Shown here: positions 27,601-38,017 of the stretch, piece by piece | Position numbering within the stretch: the first letter of the stretch is position 1 | How the letters are laid out: each line of letters starts with the position of its first letter | Assembly (NCBI RefSeq): GCF_905475395.1 | Contig: NC_058337.1 | Location: 113,516,368-113,580,367, forward strand | DNA length: 64,000 bases | Source of the DNA: Chrysoperla carnea | Lineage: Eukaryota > Arthropoda > Insecta > Neuroptera > Chrysopidae | Direction of reading: 5' to 3' | Notes under the pieces: generated by a model | Seen by the model: the letters and a program-made list of their open reading frames with translations, nothing else | Databases searched by the model: none | Told to the model about the DNA's origin: nothing | Translations under genes and position numbers: made by a program

Positions 27601-30600
27601 CAGCTCTTGAAATAATTGGCCTGACTCCTAGCCCTAGGTATCTTGTAATAGCCGTTACGATTTTACTTATAGAGAATTGAGGCGAGATAAGATTTTCGGA
27701 ATGCCTACGATTGTACTCCGACCATATTCATCTTGCAGTACCCCAAGTATATTGCTCCCTCCATCTAAGATAGACCTTTCTTAATATTTTCTCATTCAGG
27801 CTTGCAGTTCCCAAAAGGAACTGCCGGATACCTATGAAGGTTTGTGTCCACACCACTTCTTCTTCGATAGTTGGTAGTTACATACAAGATGATCGAACAT
27901 ATAAAAACAGAACATCATCAAATGGTAGATAACGTCAAAATAATGACAATTTCTCAATACACTTATAGCCGGGAAAGCGTCTTTTTCTAGATAGAAAGTT
28001 TGATATTTTGGCAGAAAAAGGATATTTTTGTGAATATTGGCAAAATGTTTACTTAAAAAAGTTAGATATTTGACTGAATGAGCTTAGAATTCTTTATTAT
28101 TTAAAACTTACCGCGATATGTTACGCATGATATATCATCACCTTGTTTCGAGTCGAATGCTCCATACTTGGGGCATTGTGTTCCAAACTTTCAATCTTCT
28201 AAGCAGTCGTTTTGGAAATATTCACAATAATATGCTTTCTTTTCTAAAATTTCAACACTCTGGGTCTAGAAAAGCACGCTTTTCCGGCTATAAGTGTATT
28301 GAGAAACTGTCATTATTTTAGCATTACCTATACTATACAATTTAATTATACTTAATTAAAAAATTCAATTGATAATAAAAATTGTAAAAAAATTATAAAA
28401 ATTTACCTTTAATAATAATTGATAAAACATTTTGCTTATAATTTTAAGGGTTCCGTAGCCAAATGACAAAATAGGAACCCTTTTAACTCACCATGGCTAT
28501 TTATGTTTCAAAAATTTGAAAACCTTATTACATTGCCATATAAGAATTTTAATAAATTAGTATCGTTTAATACTGGTAAAGCGATTTCAAAGAAGAATAA
28601 CAATTTTTTTCAAATGGCTTTTTTCCCAGATAAACCCCTCTTAGTTCAATGTGATTAGATATCAGTGGCGGATTTAGAGATTTGCCGCCCGTAGGCTATT
28701 CAATTTTTGCCGCCTCTAAATTTTGATATCTTAGTTCACAATCATATCAATTATCTATCAATAAAAACTTTATGATTTGTGCTCCATTATCCTCATTACA
28801 TCAACTTTTCCCGTATGGTTAGTATCATCGAGAACTATGGTACCGTGTTAGATCCTTGATTATTTTTACAGCAAAGAATTATCAAAAAACAATATTTTAT
28901 GCAAAAAATATCTCAAACATGTACCAATTTTAAAGTAAGTTAAGGTATGTGTTAAAACTATACAATACTTATGTAATAGGAATAAAGCTTACACAAAAAA
29001 TCTAGATTTGGCGAACGTTGATAAATATTTATTATTACACTTACAGTTACAAAACAACACAATAAATATATCCTTTCTTAATTATTTGTTAGTATTATAA
29101 TTCAAGTCAAATTATAAAAGCATTACAATACTATTTTGCGACACTTTGAATTCGCAAAATCATTTATTATATCGTCGTACGAAATCTTGTTTATTAGCTC
29201 TGACTCTATGCACAAGAGAGCTAAAGCGTTTAGCTTTTCTTGACTTAAAGTCGATCGGAGGTAGTTCTTTACTCTCTTCAAGCAAGAGAAGCTTCTTTCA
29301 CCTGAACAATTTGTCGCTGGTGTACAAAGAGCCATACGAAGTACTATATCCAAGTTTGGATAAATGCTTCCTGATCTCGCAGGAATAAAGACAGACTTTT
29401 TAATGATCCAGAAATTGGTTTTATTGAAATTCTTTCAGATGAAAGGTAGCTTTGAAAGTGTACGCATTCCTGAACTAAGTCTGTTTCTTTTTATCGCCAC
29501 GCTATATCTGTCTTACTTACTCTCGAACTCAATACCACAACGCAACGTATTTATACATCAGGACACCGCTTCGGCTGACGTAGTAACCCGATCGCGCTAC
29601 ACTTGTGCTATCCATTCAGCCAGACAATCTTGCTGAGTGGTCATGTCGTTTGTTTTGGCGTTACAACACAAATACGACTACGCAACTGCATGCCTTAGGC
29701 GCGAAGCGCGTAGATATGCTCGACTCTTGCCTAAAAATCTAAATCCGATGTTTTCTCACATTAAACCGTGTCTAACAAATACGATGTACATGTATATTAT
29801 TTAAAAAGCAACTTATCAAAAAGAAAAATAATCGCTGAGCTCATAAAAATTATTTGTATTTTCTAAAAAAGTTGGCTTTGTGAAAAAGTTAACAAATGTA
29901 AACATTCAATTTAAATAATTCGTGTACGACATAAGCGCTTAAGGCATGATCATTTGGATTTTCCAAACTTTTTCTTACTACAAATAAAATAATTAACTGA
30001 TAAAATGTATCCATTTTCTAATCCGCAAATTGTCTAACTTCATATTTAGTAGAGGGAATTTTTTTATTGTCATGTTGCAATCGTTCAAATATCAGTTATT
30101 CGATTGATTTAAACAAAAAGACTATACTTATTCTGAATCTCTATAAGATATCGAACTAGTTTTTTATTTAATAAAAATTAGTCAGTATTTTTTACGCATA
30201 AAGAAATAACTTTCTGGAATAGAATTTGACAATTTGCAAACTTGCTGCAGCAATCATGATTAGACCATCGATATTGTATCAAGATTGAATTGTGTAAGGA
30301 GATCTCATAATTATTAGGTACACGGAGAAAAAATTATAGTAATTATCAGTGAAGAAAATATGTAAAAATAACTAAATTTCGACTATAATATGGAATCGCT
30401 ATTGCGATATTCTAAAAATTCATGATCATTACATTATAATCAAAAGCGTTTAGCAATTGTTTATGCAGAGATTTTGAGATATTTATTATTTAGCACTGTA
30501 TATAGGACTATATTTCGGTTTTTGTTGAATATTTTAATTCCTCTATAATTTTTGAAATTCGTATTTTGTGTGTGTATTATAATTTTTTCTAAATTTTGTC

Positions 30601-31599
30601 AATCGAAATAAAAAATTTATGAACTAAATTTGCCGCCCCTTAAAATTTGCCGCCCTAGGCTCCAGCCTACTCAGCCTGCTGGTAAATCCGCCACTGTTAG
30701 ATATTCAGAAAACCATGCCATTAGATGATATTCAGAAAATTTTTTGACAATAATTGGTACTGAATGAAGGCTTTCGGCCAAAATGATTTCTTTCACGGTT
30801 CGTTAAGTAAGGGCGTAAGAGGATTCGCTGAAGCTTTTGGAGCACTAATTTTTAAGGACACCACTTCGAGCTTTGACTTTTTGTTGGCCACGAGTCGACG
30901 TTAAATTTACTGTCGTTGTAGAATGTCTCCTTGATGAAACAGCTTGCATCCATTAATTTTTCCCTGAACTGCTAGATTCGATGACATTTAAGGTGGTAAT
31001 ATTTGCTGGTCCACTCTGTATATAAATATTTTTAAGACGTATTAATTAATTAGTTAATTAATATAAAAAACAAATTATACCTTTGTTTGTATAATTATGT
31101 TTGTTTGACTTGTAAAATACGTCAAAACATTCTTACATTAGTACCTATATAAAAGCACATATGTAAAATAATATTTACGGTTTGATAATTGGTATATTGA
31201 CCGAAACTTGTCACATATTGTTTAAATATATTAAAAGTAATTTAAATAAAAATAAGTTAAAGTTATTAAAATAAACAAATTTTTTTTCTAGGTTTTGGAT
31301 CTGTACCTTGGGTTATAGTATCCGAAATATTTCCATCACATATTAAAAGTCTTGCATCAACTGTTCTGGCATCAATTTGTTGGATTATTGGATTTTTGGT
31401 TATCAAATTTTTCCCATTATTGTTAGATACAATGGGTAAAGATTATGGTTTTTGGCTATTTGGCGTATTATCATTTATGGGTGCAATTTTTACAACGATT
31501 TTATTACCAGAAACGAAAGGAAAATCCTTACAAGAAATTCAAGAACTCTTGGAAAATGGTTTAAGTTTACCAGAAAAACCTCAAATTGAGAAAGCCTAA
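18673..31599 (+). CDS. Facilitated trehalose transporter Tret1-like protein B (three exons)
   Basis: Complete sugar porter of the major facilitator superfamily, 471 residues, predicted to move trehalose or a related sugar through the plasma membrane. Exons are 18673-18718 (MASGSRNWQYLACVS), 23415-24476 and 31292-31599; both introns are phase 1. The start is chosen because the N-terminal RNWQYLA block is typical of insect relatives and runs straight into a GTGAGT donor. Marks in order: VDKIGRK after TM2, GEISDKEIRGAMG, PESPYYFL, AFQQLCGMNAVLAY in TM7, VDRLGRK, FGSVPW, and LPETKGKSLQEIQ. The C-terminus ends in a short charged tail. Introns are 4,696 and 6,815 bp, and the second is packed with transposon remnants. 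It is a tandem paralog of gene A, same strand, and lacks gene A's phase-0 intron. No frame damage is seen. Confidence 0.93.
21950..22270. repeat. Dispersed repeat, copy 1 (pair with 49990-50300)
   Basis: Lies in intron 1 of gene B. It shares an ordered series of blocks with 49990-50300: GATTAAAAACGAAGAGGTTA, CACTCAAGGATTGTTGCC, a TATAGCGATATCGTGCAATGA-type block, and a TTCACCTGAA block at the end. No terminal structure is clear and the class is unknown. Confidence 0.55.
25571..26092. mobile_element. TA-flanked MITE in intron 2 of gene B
   Basis: A 522-bp segment with 9-bp terminal inverted repeats (AGAGTGTCC on the left, GGACACTCT on the right), flanked on both sides by TA. That arrangement fits a Tc1/mariner-type non-autonomous element. 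No transposase is seen. The interior includes the perfect hairpin at 25751-25792. Confidence 0.5.
25751..25792. repeat. Perfect 17-bp hairpin
   Basis: AGGTCGTATCTCACATT pairs exactly with AATGTGAGATACGACCT across an 8-nt loop. It sits inside the TA-flanked MITE and would also be present in the gene B pre-mRNA. Confidence 0.9.
26580..26640 (+). repeat. tRNA-like (SINE head?) sequence
   Basis: A perfect pol III B box (GATCGAATC, 26618-26626) stands about 38 nt after a weak A-box-like GGTTTAATG. It does not fold as a standard tRNA by eye. A similar layout occurs at 47862-47906. It is probably a decayed tRNA-derived SINE. Confidence 0.3.
27386..27865 (-). pseudogene. Non-LTR retrotransposon ORF2 C-terminal fragment (Jockey/LOA-like)
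   Basis: The minus-strand reading is open except for two stops. It starts near 27865 with EEEVVWTQTFIGIRQFLLG and runs through SLNEKILRKVYLRWREQY and KIVTAITRYLGLGVRP to CPALAMWRWPRLNQAFF, then stops at 27386. The order (a region after RNase H, a block like 'LVGLLTGH' and then a C..CPAL block) is that of the C-terminal part of ORF2 in Jockey- and LOA-type LINEs, where a CCHC-like motif precedes CPAL; here the first cysteines are degraded. Stops fall after GTAR and after GRRT. It is a dead 5'-truncated copy in intron 2 of gene B. The exact clade is uncertain. Confidence 0.6.
27924..28328. repeat. Fold-back element, arms about 120 bp
   Basis: The left arm (27924-28050) and right arm (28200-28328) are inverted copies. 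Shared blocks include AAAATAATGACA, TTTCTCAATACACTTATAGC and AAAGCGT. The loop is about 150 bp. The 67-residue plus-strand frame over it is part of the repeat. No target duplication is clear. Confidence 0.75.
28663..30696 (-). mobile_element. hAT transposon with exact 8-bp target duplication
   Basis: A 2,034-bp element bounded by 14-bp terminal inverted repeats (CAGTGGCGGATTTA on the left, TAAATCCGCCACTG on the right). It is flanked by TTAGATAT at 28655-28662 and at 30697-30704. Subterminal GCCGCC motifs recur at both ends. It carries a transposase C-terminus on the minus strand (29123-29430) but no recognisable BED finger or full core, so it is a deletion derivative or decayed copy. It lies inside intron 2 of gene B, opposite to the gene's direction. 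Confidence 0.9.
29123..29430 (-). pseudogene. hAT transposase C-terminal dimerisation domain
   Basis: The open minus-strand frame reads SIYPNLDIVLRMALCTPATN, then CSGERSFSCLKRVKNYLRST, then LSQEKLNALALLCIES, ending DDIINDFANSKCRK before a stop. This is the conserved hAT family C-terminal domain (zinc finger MYM-type 1-like group). The frame remains open upstream through IIKKSVFIPARSG. The catalytic core and N-terminus are not found within the element, so no active enzyme is expected. A host-domesticated use is not suggested by context. Confidence 0.85.
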
Positions 31600-31854
31600 A
31601 AGTATTGTAGTTTTTGTTTTTCAACTGTGATGAAAGTGTTTTTGAAAAATGATTTATGCCAAAAAGACTTGAAAAAATTTGTTACATCATTTTAATTAAT
31701 TCAAAAAGACCATATTTTCAGGCTTTTTTAATACAAAATATCCAAAATTCGAATTCCTTGTATTTTTTTAATTGTTATGCAAAACTTTAAAGTTACAAAA
31801 TTATGTTAGAGCTTTTTTAATTAAGTTTTTGGCCGTTTTAACGCCTAGGTTTTC

Positions 31855-32049
31855 AGGCTTTTTTAATGCCTGTATTATCGAGCTTTTTTAATGCTCATTT
31901 ATTAAGGGCTTTTTGATGCCTTTATTTTAGGGCTTTTTTAATATCTCTATTTTAAGGCTTTTTTAATGCCTCTATTTTAATGTTTTTTTAATGCCTCTAT
32001 TTTAAGGATTTTTTAATGCCTCTATTTTAAGGCTTTTTTAATGCCTATT
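31855..32049 (+). repeat. Minisatellite, about 25-bp unit, 3' of gene B
   Basis: About eight units of AGGCTTTTTTAATGCC plus CTCTATTTTA, diverging toward the left. It begins about 255 bp after the stop of gene B and so may be in its 3' UTR. A related AGGCTTTTTTAAT also occurs near 31720. Confidence 0.85.
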
Positions 32050-32856
32050 CTAACTTGCAACAAAGTTCTGAACTTTACAATTTTGTTAAATCGAATCTAT
32101 TTAAGAAGTATTATTTGTCTTTTTTCTAAAATATTTTCACGACAGCCAAAAATGTTGAAGGTCTGCTTTAATTACTTTGACGTACAAAGCTAAACACGTT
32201 TATAATTTCGTATATTACGAAATTTAAATTTTAATATTTAAGCTCACAAATATTATATATTATAGAAATTTAAGTAACTTGTTAAGTAGATTTTGCAAAA
32301 GTGGGTATTTTGAAGTTTTTTTGACAGTAATCTTTCAAAGATCAAATTCCTACATCAATTTTTATATATAAGTAACCTAGAATTTTTTTGAAATGCTATT
32401 TTTGGGTTAAAATTGTCATCTGTAGGTATTTTTTGTCGCTGATGTCAGATTACACGGATTCTGTTACGTATTCCGAAAATCGTCTCTTCTTATTTCGAAA
32501 TAAGCTTTTCAAACAGAATTAAAGAGTAGAAAAATGCACACTAGTTGCCCAAATTAGAAAAATGGCGATTGAATTAATTCCATAATCCAATTGATACTGA
32601 TATAATTATTGTGTTACTGATAAATCGTTTATAAATGTTTGATAAGGCAAACACATTTTGCAAAATCTACTTTATCTCCGTTTTTTTCACGTCGAAACGT
32701 TTTATAAAAGAACGTTCAACTATTGCTTTACAATTCTATTCCAGAGAAACAAAGAAATTTACCTCTGATCATCTGTTATGCTGATGAAAGAAAGTATCAC
32801 TACGTTGTTACCTTGCATAACGGAACGTATTAGTTTTAAAGAATATTTCATAATCA

Positions 32857-33034
32857 TGGTGTAAGAAAAAGGTAAAGGTTGCTCGCCTCGATAGTTTTTA
32901 TGAGACTAGAAATACAATTGGTCATATTGAACAGTTAGCCAATGTACCAAGCAATTTAACCCGTCTACTCAGGTAAAATCGAGGCAGTAAACATTTGCTC
33001 GCGTACCGAGCATACCTTACGTTTTTCTTACACC
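32857..33034. mobile_element. Short hairpin MITE (178 bp)
   Basis: The ends TGGTGTAAGAAAAA and TTTTTCTTACACCA are inverted copies. Similarity continues inward through GCTCG and CCTCGAT blocks. No open frame; the target duplication is unclear. Confidence 0.6.
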
Positions 33035-33823
33035 ACGAGCATTAATAAAATGAAGGAATGAAAATTTTTCCAATTTTTTTATTGGTCTGATATCAATGTT
33101 ATTGTTTTATTATATTTAAAACAGATAAAATACAAACCGTGATAAATAAGAACCAATATTCCTGTTTTTAAAAATATCCAAATAGCCTTGAAAATGAAAA
33201 TTTTACGATGAATTATGAAACAGTAGGTACGAGTGATAGAAAATCATTAGCAAAGCGTAAAGTAATATTTGAACGTAGGTAGCAAATTTTTTTACGTATA
33301 TATAGATATTAATTCCGAATTAAGTTGATTTCGTGCCATATTTGTTTTGTCGGCCCGAACTAATGTTTTTATACACACCGATCAAATAAAATCATTGTTA
33401 AACAAATCGTTTTGGCTTTTTTTAATAAAGATTTTCTATATGTACAGATAAAAAAAAAAGCGTTTTTAAGTAATGAAAAATATTTTATATCAAAGCAATT
33501 TAAATCTCTATTTATTCAACAAAAGCAGAAGGCAATTTGTTCGATGCCATCACACACATCAAATATTTTGTTTTTAAACAAAACTGTTTGTTTTGTTTTA
33601 ACTAATATTTATCATAGTGCGTGATAGTGTGCGTCATAGTGCTTGATAGTTCCTATTAAATACCCACAAGTAAAAAACAAAGCATCTGTACTCAAAACGT
33701 TGTTTTGTCCAACAACGTTTTTGCAGCATGAGTGTGGTTTGTAGCATTTTCGGGCCTTAATTTACAATTTTTAATTTTTATTTTATTTTAATAACTTTCA
33801 GAAACTATACTCTTAATGAAAAC

Positions 33824-34135
33824 TAAAACGTATTTTAAGATGTCACTATTTTTGATAAAATTAAAACTCTAGTTTATTTATAAATTAAAATGTATTTTAA
33901 CTGGTCACTATATTTTATAATAAAAATGTATTTTGAAATGTCACTATTTTTGTTTAAAATTTTAAATGTATTTTAAAGTGTTACATGTTACTAGTTTTGT
34001 TTAGAAATTTAAAATGTATTTTAAAATGTCACTATTTTTATTTAAAATTTAAAACGTATTCTAAATTGTCACTATTTTTTATATAAGTAAATTAATGTAT
34101 TTTAAAATTATTTTCCATTTTTATTTAAAATTCAA
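33824..34135 (+). repeat. Irregular minisatellite with TGTATTTTAAAATGTCACTAT units
   Basis: At least six degenerate copies of a TGTATTTTAAAATGTCACT-like core followed by TTTTTATTTAAAATT, with spacing of about 40-60 bp. No coding function is seen. Confidence 0.75.
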
Positions 34136-34864
34136 ATGTTATTTTTTTAAACTTTTTTAATTATAAAAATTTTTTTAAATAAATTATTTATTTTCTGAGG
34201 TAAAACTTTTATAAACCCCTTTGTAGTTTTTGGAGTAAGTACTTGAAATTCTGAAATAAAATTTTAAGGATTAACAAGAGTTTTCGCACCAACTCGATTG
34301 ATTGACGGCTATTTTATAAGCACACGGCTTCGTAAATCCAAGAGGGAAAAATTTAAGCCTGTGTTAAATTTTTTGTTAAAAGTGAGTTAAAAGTACCTAC
34401 TCACTTAATTGTTAAATAAAATTAGATCGAGAAGCGCAAAGATTCGATTTTTGTACTTTTTGGGTCAAAATTACCCTATGTAAGAAGTTTCATCAGATTT
34501 CGAAAAACAAATTTTTTCTTTCAAAACTTTAATGTCTGAAATGATACCTAAAACATGTTACCTTAAATCGCAGAAGGAACGAAATCACGAATAATTAAAG
34601 TGTATAATTTTAAATTACCAGAGAGCAAATCGACAGCTTTACTAGCACGCATCCGCCCTCAGTTGCGAGAAGTACTTAATCACTTCCGAAGTTCAATAAG
34701 AGAATAAATATCAGAAATTCAACCGTCTGTAAATAAACTCTCAGAAACGTTGCCAGTTTTCGTACTAACAAAACAAAGAATAAACATTTTCGAACGACAC
34801 GAATATTTTATTGATGTTGCGGAAAGTTTCTTTAATTAATATAGACTAGTAGTGCCATTGTTCC

Positions 34865-35546
34865 CAGTGATGGATTTAGGCCTAGGCCCGTGAGGCCCGG
34901 GCCTATAGTTGTTATAAAAAATTTTCGATAGAAAATATTATAATCCAATTCAATAATCTACTTCTCAATCTGTGTGGGTAAGATGTTAATTTTTTAATCG
35001 GTCAATGATATTCTTTATCGAGTAATGTTCTTTACTTTCTGTTCCTTTGGTGAGATTAATCTCAAGTGTATGAAGCATTTTGAAATTATTTAATCCAAAT
35101 GACTTCTCAATTTGTTTTTAGTGTGAAATAAAAATACCAAAGATTTGTATGTCCTTGATTAAAAAAAAGTATGGAGACAAAGAAATAAGTATTGAAAAGT
35201 ATTGGTTTTCTAGTCAATCTAATACTTTTTAATACTTTTTTCTTTGTCTCAATATTTTCCTTTATTCAGGGTTATTGAATATCGTTATAATTTTCATTTA
35301 AAAGTGCCAGGAAAAAGAAATTTTCAAATTGATTAATATTAAAGGAAATATGAATTATTTATCTGTTTAAAGTTTACATATATATTTATCTGTCTTGTTT
35401 ATCAGTAATATTTAAAAAATTATATTACAATAAATTAAGTTACTTTAAAATAAAAAACTAGATCAAAATTGATGAAATTTATTCTATCAAAAAGGGCGGC
35501 GCATCGAACCGGGCCTAGGGCGGCAGCAAGCCTAAATCCGTCACTG
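34865..35546. mobile_element. hAT-type MITE with exact 8-bp target duplication
   Basis: A 682-bp element with ends CAGTGATGGATTTAGGC and GCCTAAATCCGTCACTG, flanked by ATTGTTCC at 34857-34864 and 35547-35554. It is non-coding. An internal palindrome at about 35165-35270 pairs GGAGACAAAGAAATAAGTAT with the reverse-oriented ATACTTTTTTCTTTGTCTC. Its termini resemble the 28663-30696 element, so it may be mobilised by a related transposase. Confidence 0.88.
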
Positions 35547-35722
35547 ATTGTTCCTCTGAATAAATCCAGGCTAACTGGATCCTGTTTATAATATTGGTTT
35601 CTACGTAAATTATTTTAAAATAATCTAAACAAGTTACTATAAATTTTAAAATCTTTTCGTCAACGTCTTACTGTATTGGTGAAAATTATTGATATCGTGA
35701 AAAAGTTGGAAATTGGGGGGAA

Positions 35723-38017
35723 ATGGGTAGTTTGAAATCGATCGCAAATTTACGTGGGTTACAAAGTATTAACCACATTTACTTAAAGCCGTACATTCAA
35801 GGTTTTTTTGAAACTGGTCAAGGTATCAAATTTGTTTTATATATTCTTTGTGTAAAAGCTTTCTGCAAATTTCGATTTTTGTGTTTCAATGACTTTTTTG
35901 CCTTCCATATATTTTAAAAGAAATGCATTAACATAAAAAAATCTATTAAAAAAGGTAAATCATTTTGATTTTTCCTTTTTTAACTATCAATAAACAGCTA
36001 TTTATCTGAAAATTTCGGACAGTTTTTCTTGTAGAATTAAAAAACTTAACAGAACCTCTCCTGTGAACTCCGTGTTAATAATCCTAATTACTTTAAGTAT
36101 ATCTGGGAGTTAGAGATGGTGGGAATACGAAAACTGAAAAGTTAGGAATGTAATTGTCAAATTTCTATTAACCTTGTCGCAGTCGGTTTAAAATTTTACT
36201 TTGAGTACATTTTATAACACTTCGCAAAGTGAGTGCGCAAAGTTCTTACATAAATGTAAAGTAAGTTGTCTATCGCAAAAGACTAATCATGTGCAATATT
36301 ATAAAACGTGAAATGAGCGATTATTCAAAAGAATTGCTGCATTGTTTAAAGACCGATCTATAAACGATAGATCGAATAGAACACTTGTTTTTTCGGATTG
36401 ATTGTGGTTATACAAAGATAAAATATATTTGTTATTTATTTTATGGGTTTGGTTATTAATCATTTTGTCCGAAACAAAACTGAATCGTACCTTTAAAATG
36501 AAAAGGTCTTTGATTCGAGACTCTTAGTATGGCGGAACTCATTTCTCTGATTTTCACTTCAAGAAATGTTCAAACTTGAGGGAAATTTTAACTATATTTT
36601 AGAAATGTTTTTTGAAGGAACAATTGATGTAAATTACGTTAGGATCAGTCCCGTTCAAGTTTTCGGGTTGAGGACCGATTTTAAAACAAATTAAACAAAA
36701 AATTTATTTAAGGAAATGCTCAAAAAATAAGCTCAACAAGCTATAATCAATGCCAGAGTCCACCACCAGAACAAGCAGCAGCCTCATCATCCGCAAATGA
36801 ATCAAATAACAGTACGAAAAAAGAAATTGTGGAAATAACAGATTATCTAACAAAAACAATCGTTCCGAATATGTATGAAAAGAAATCAGATTTTGATTAT
36901 ACATATAAAGGATTTTATCAAACACCAGAGTATTATTACCATCATAAATACAGTTTTTATGATGCGCTAGCATTTGTTGAAAAATATAAATCTGAGCGAA
37001 TTAAAATTAATGAAAATATTGATGATCAAGTCTCTTCAACTGTTGCTTTGGATGCTGCCAAAGATATTAAGGTATTGAAAACATTTAAAATTAACTGAAT
37101 TGATAATATGGGGTTAAAAGAATCGAACAATTTTTGATGATTTTAGAATTTCATATATAGGAAATTATCAATATAAAAAATCCGCTGGAAAATATACACA
37201 GTTGAAATATGGCAGATCAGTCGGGAATGGGAAGTATTGAACATTCATTTTTTTAAGAATTGGGAATAGAGAATCGGATTAAGTTATTTTATAACAGATG
37301 AAGAATTCTCACTTTACAAATAAAAAAGTGAAGTTGGTTTTTAAAAATCTTTACTAGTATGCAAGATATGAGCTTTTAAAATTCCTAATTAAACAAAGCG
37401 GAAACTTTTAGCAAAACTTTGTTTTGCTAAAAGGAGATGGGTAACCTTTGAATGCGGTCTTTGATTGCTTATAACTTATTTTTAATCAATTTTAATTTCA
37501 CTTTCAAATTTTTTCATGGTATTAAGTCTAGTTTTACATTTGTATGGGTAATTTGGCCAATTCAACATCAGAATTATCCCCTATTGTACAATTTTGAAGA
37601 TTTTATTTAAATTTACTTTGATTCGCAAGCATAATTTCAATATCTTGGATATGTCGGGAAACCCTCATTCTTCATGAAAAACTGATATTTTCGGGTGGCT
37701 TTCTCTCAACTTCGTAACACGCACTCAGAAAAGTCTATTGAAATATTTATAAAATATAATTTTCTCTTTTGAATTTTTTTAGGATGAAATTAAAAATGTT
37801 TTGCCATAAAACTAACATTGCGTTAAATACGTTATGATTTAATTTTTTAAGAATTAAGTAATGTTTAAAAAAATTGTGTTGTGTTAAATAAATATTAAAA
37901 GTGATAATATCAAACTAAACTTGTGTTTTTTTTTCCTTTGAAATTTCTAGATGCTTTCCCCAGTATTATTACTTGCCACAACAACCTTCGAGTGAAGAAG
38001 AAAACAGTCAAATATAA
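35723..38017 (+). CDS. Unrecognised protein, probably three exons (first exon uncertain)
   Basis: I do not recognise this gene. The core exon is 36713-37071 (acceptor AG at 36711-36712, donor AAG|GTATTG, phase 0). It encodes 119 residues: a Ser/Asn/Gln-rich linker (QSPPPEQAAASSSANESNN), then an acidic and aromatic part with GFYQTPEYYYHHKYSFYDA and IDDQVSSTVALDAAKDIK. The best last exon is 37964-38017 (acceptor CCCCAG), adding YYYLPQQPSSEEENSQI and a stop; AATAAA follows near 38066. A candidate first exon is 35723-35822 (MGSLKSIANLRGL..., donor AAG|GTATCA, phase 1), whose single base joins the core exon's first two bases to make Gly. That gives 170 residues. The basic, non-acidic N-terminus could suit an organelle signal; alternatively a secretory first exon lies elsewhere. 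The exon structure is inferred; the core exon is the firmest part. Confidence 0.5.

Noticed and set aside
28118..28321. 67-residue plus-strand frame
   Set aside because: It is made of the loop and right arm of a fold-back repeat.
29580..29640. Perfect pol III A box on the minus strand (TGGCTGAATGG) inside the hAT element
   Set aside because: No B box follows at the right distance and no tRNA fold is seen. It may be a scrap of a SINE.
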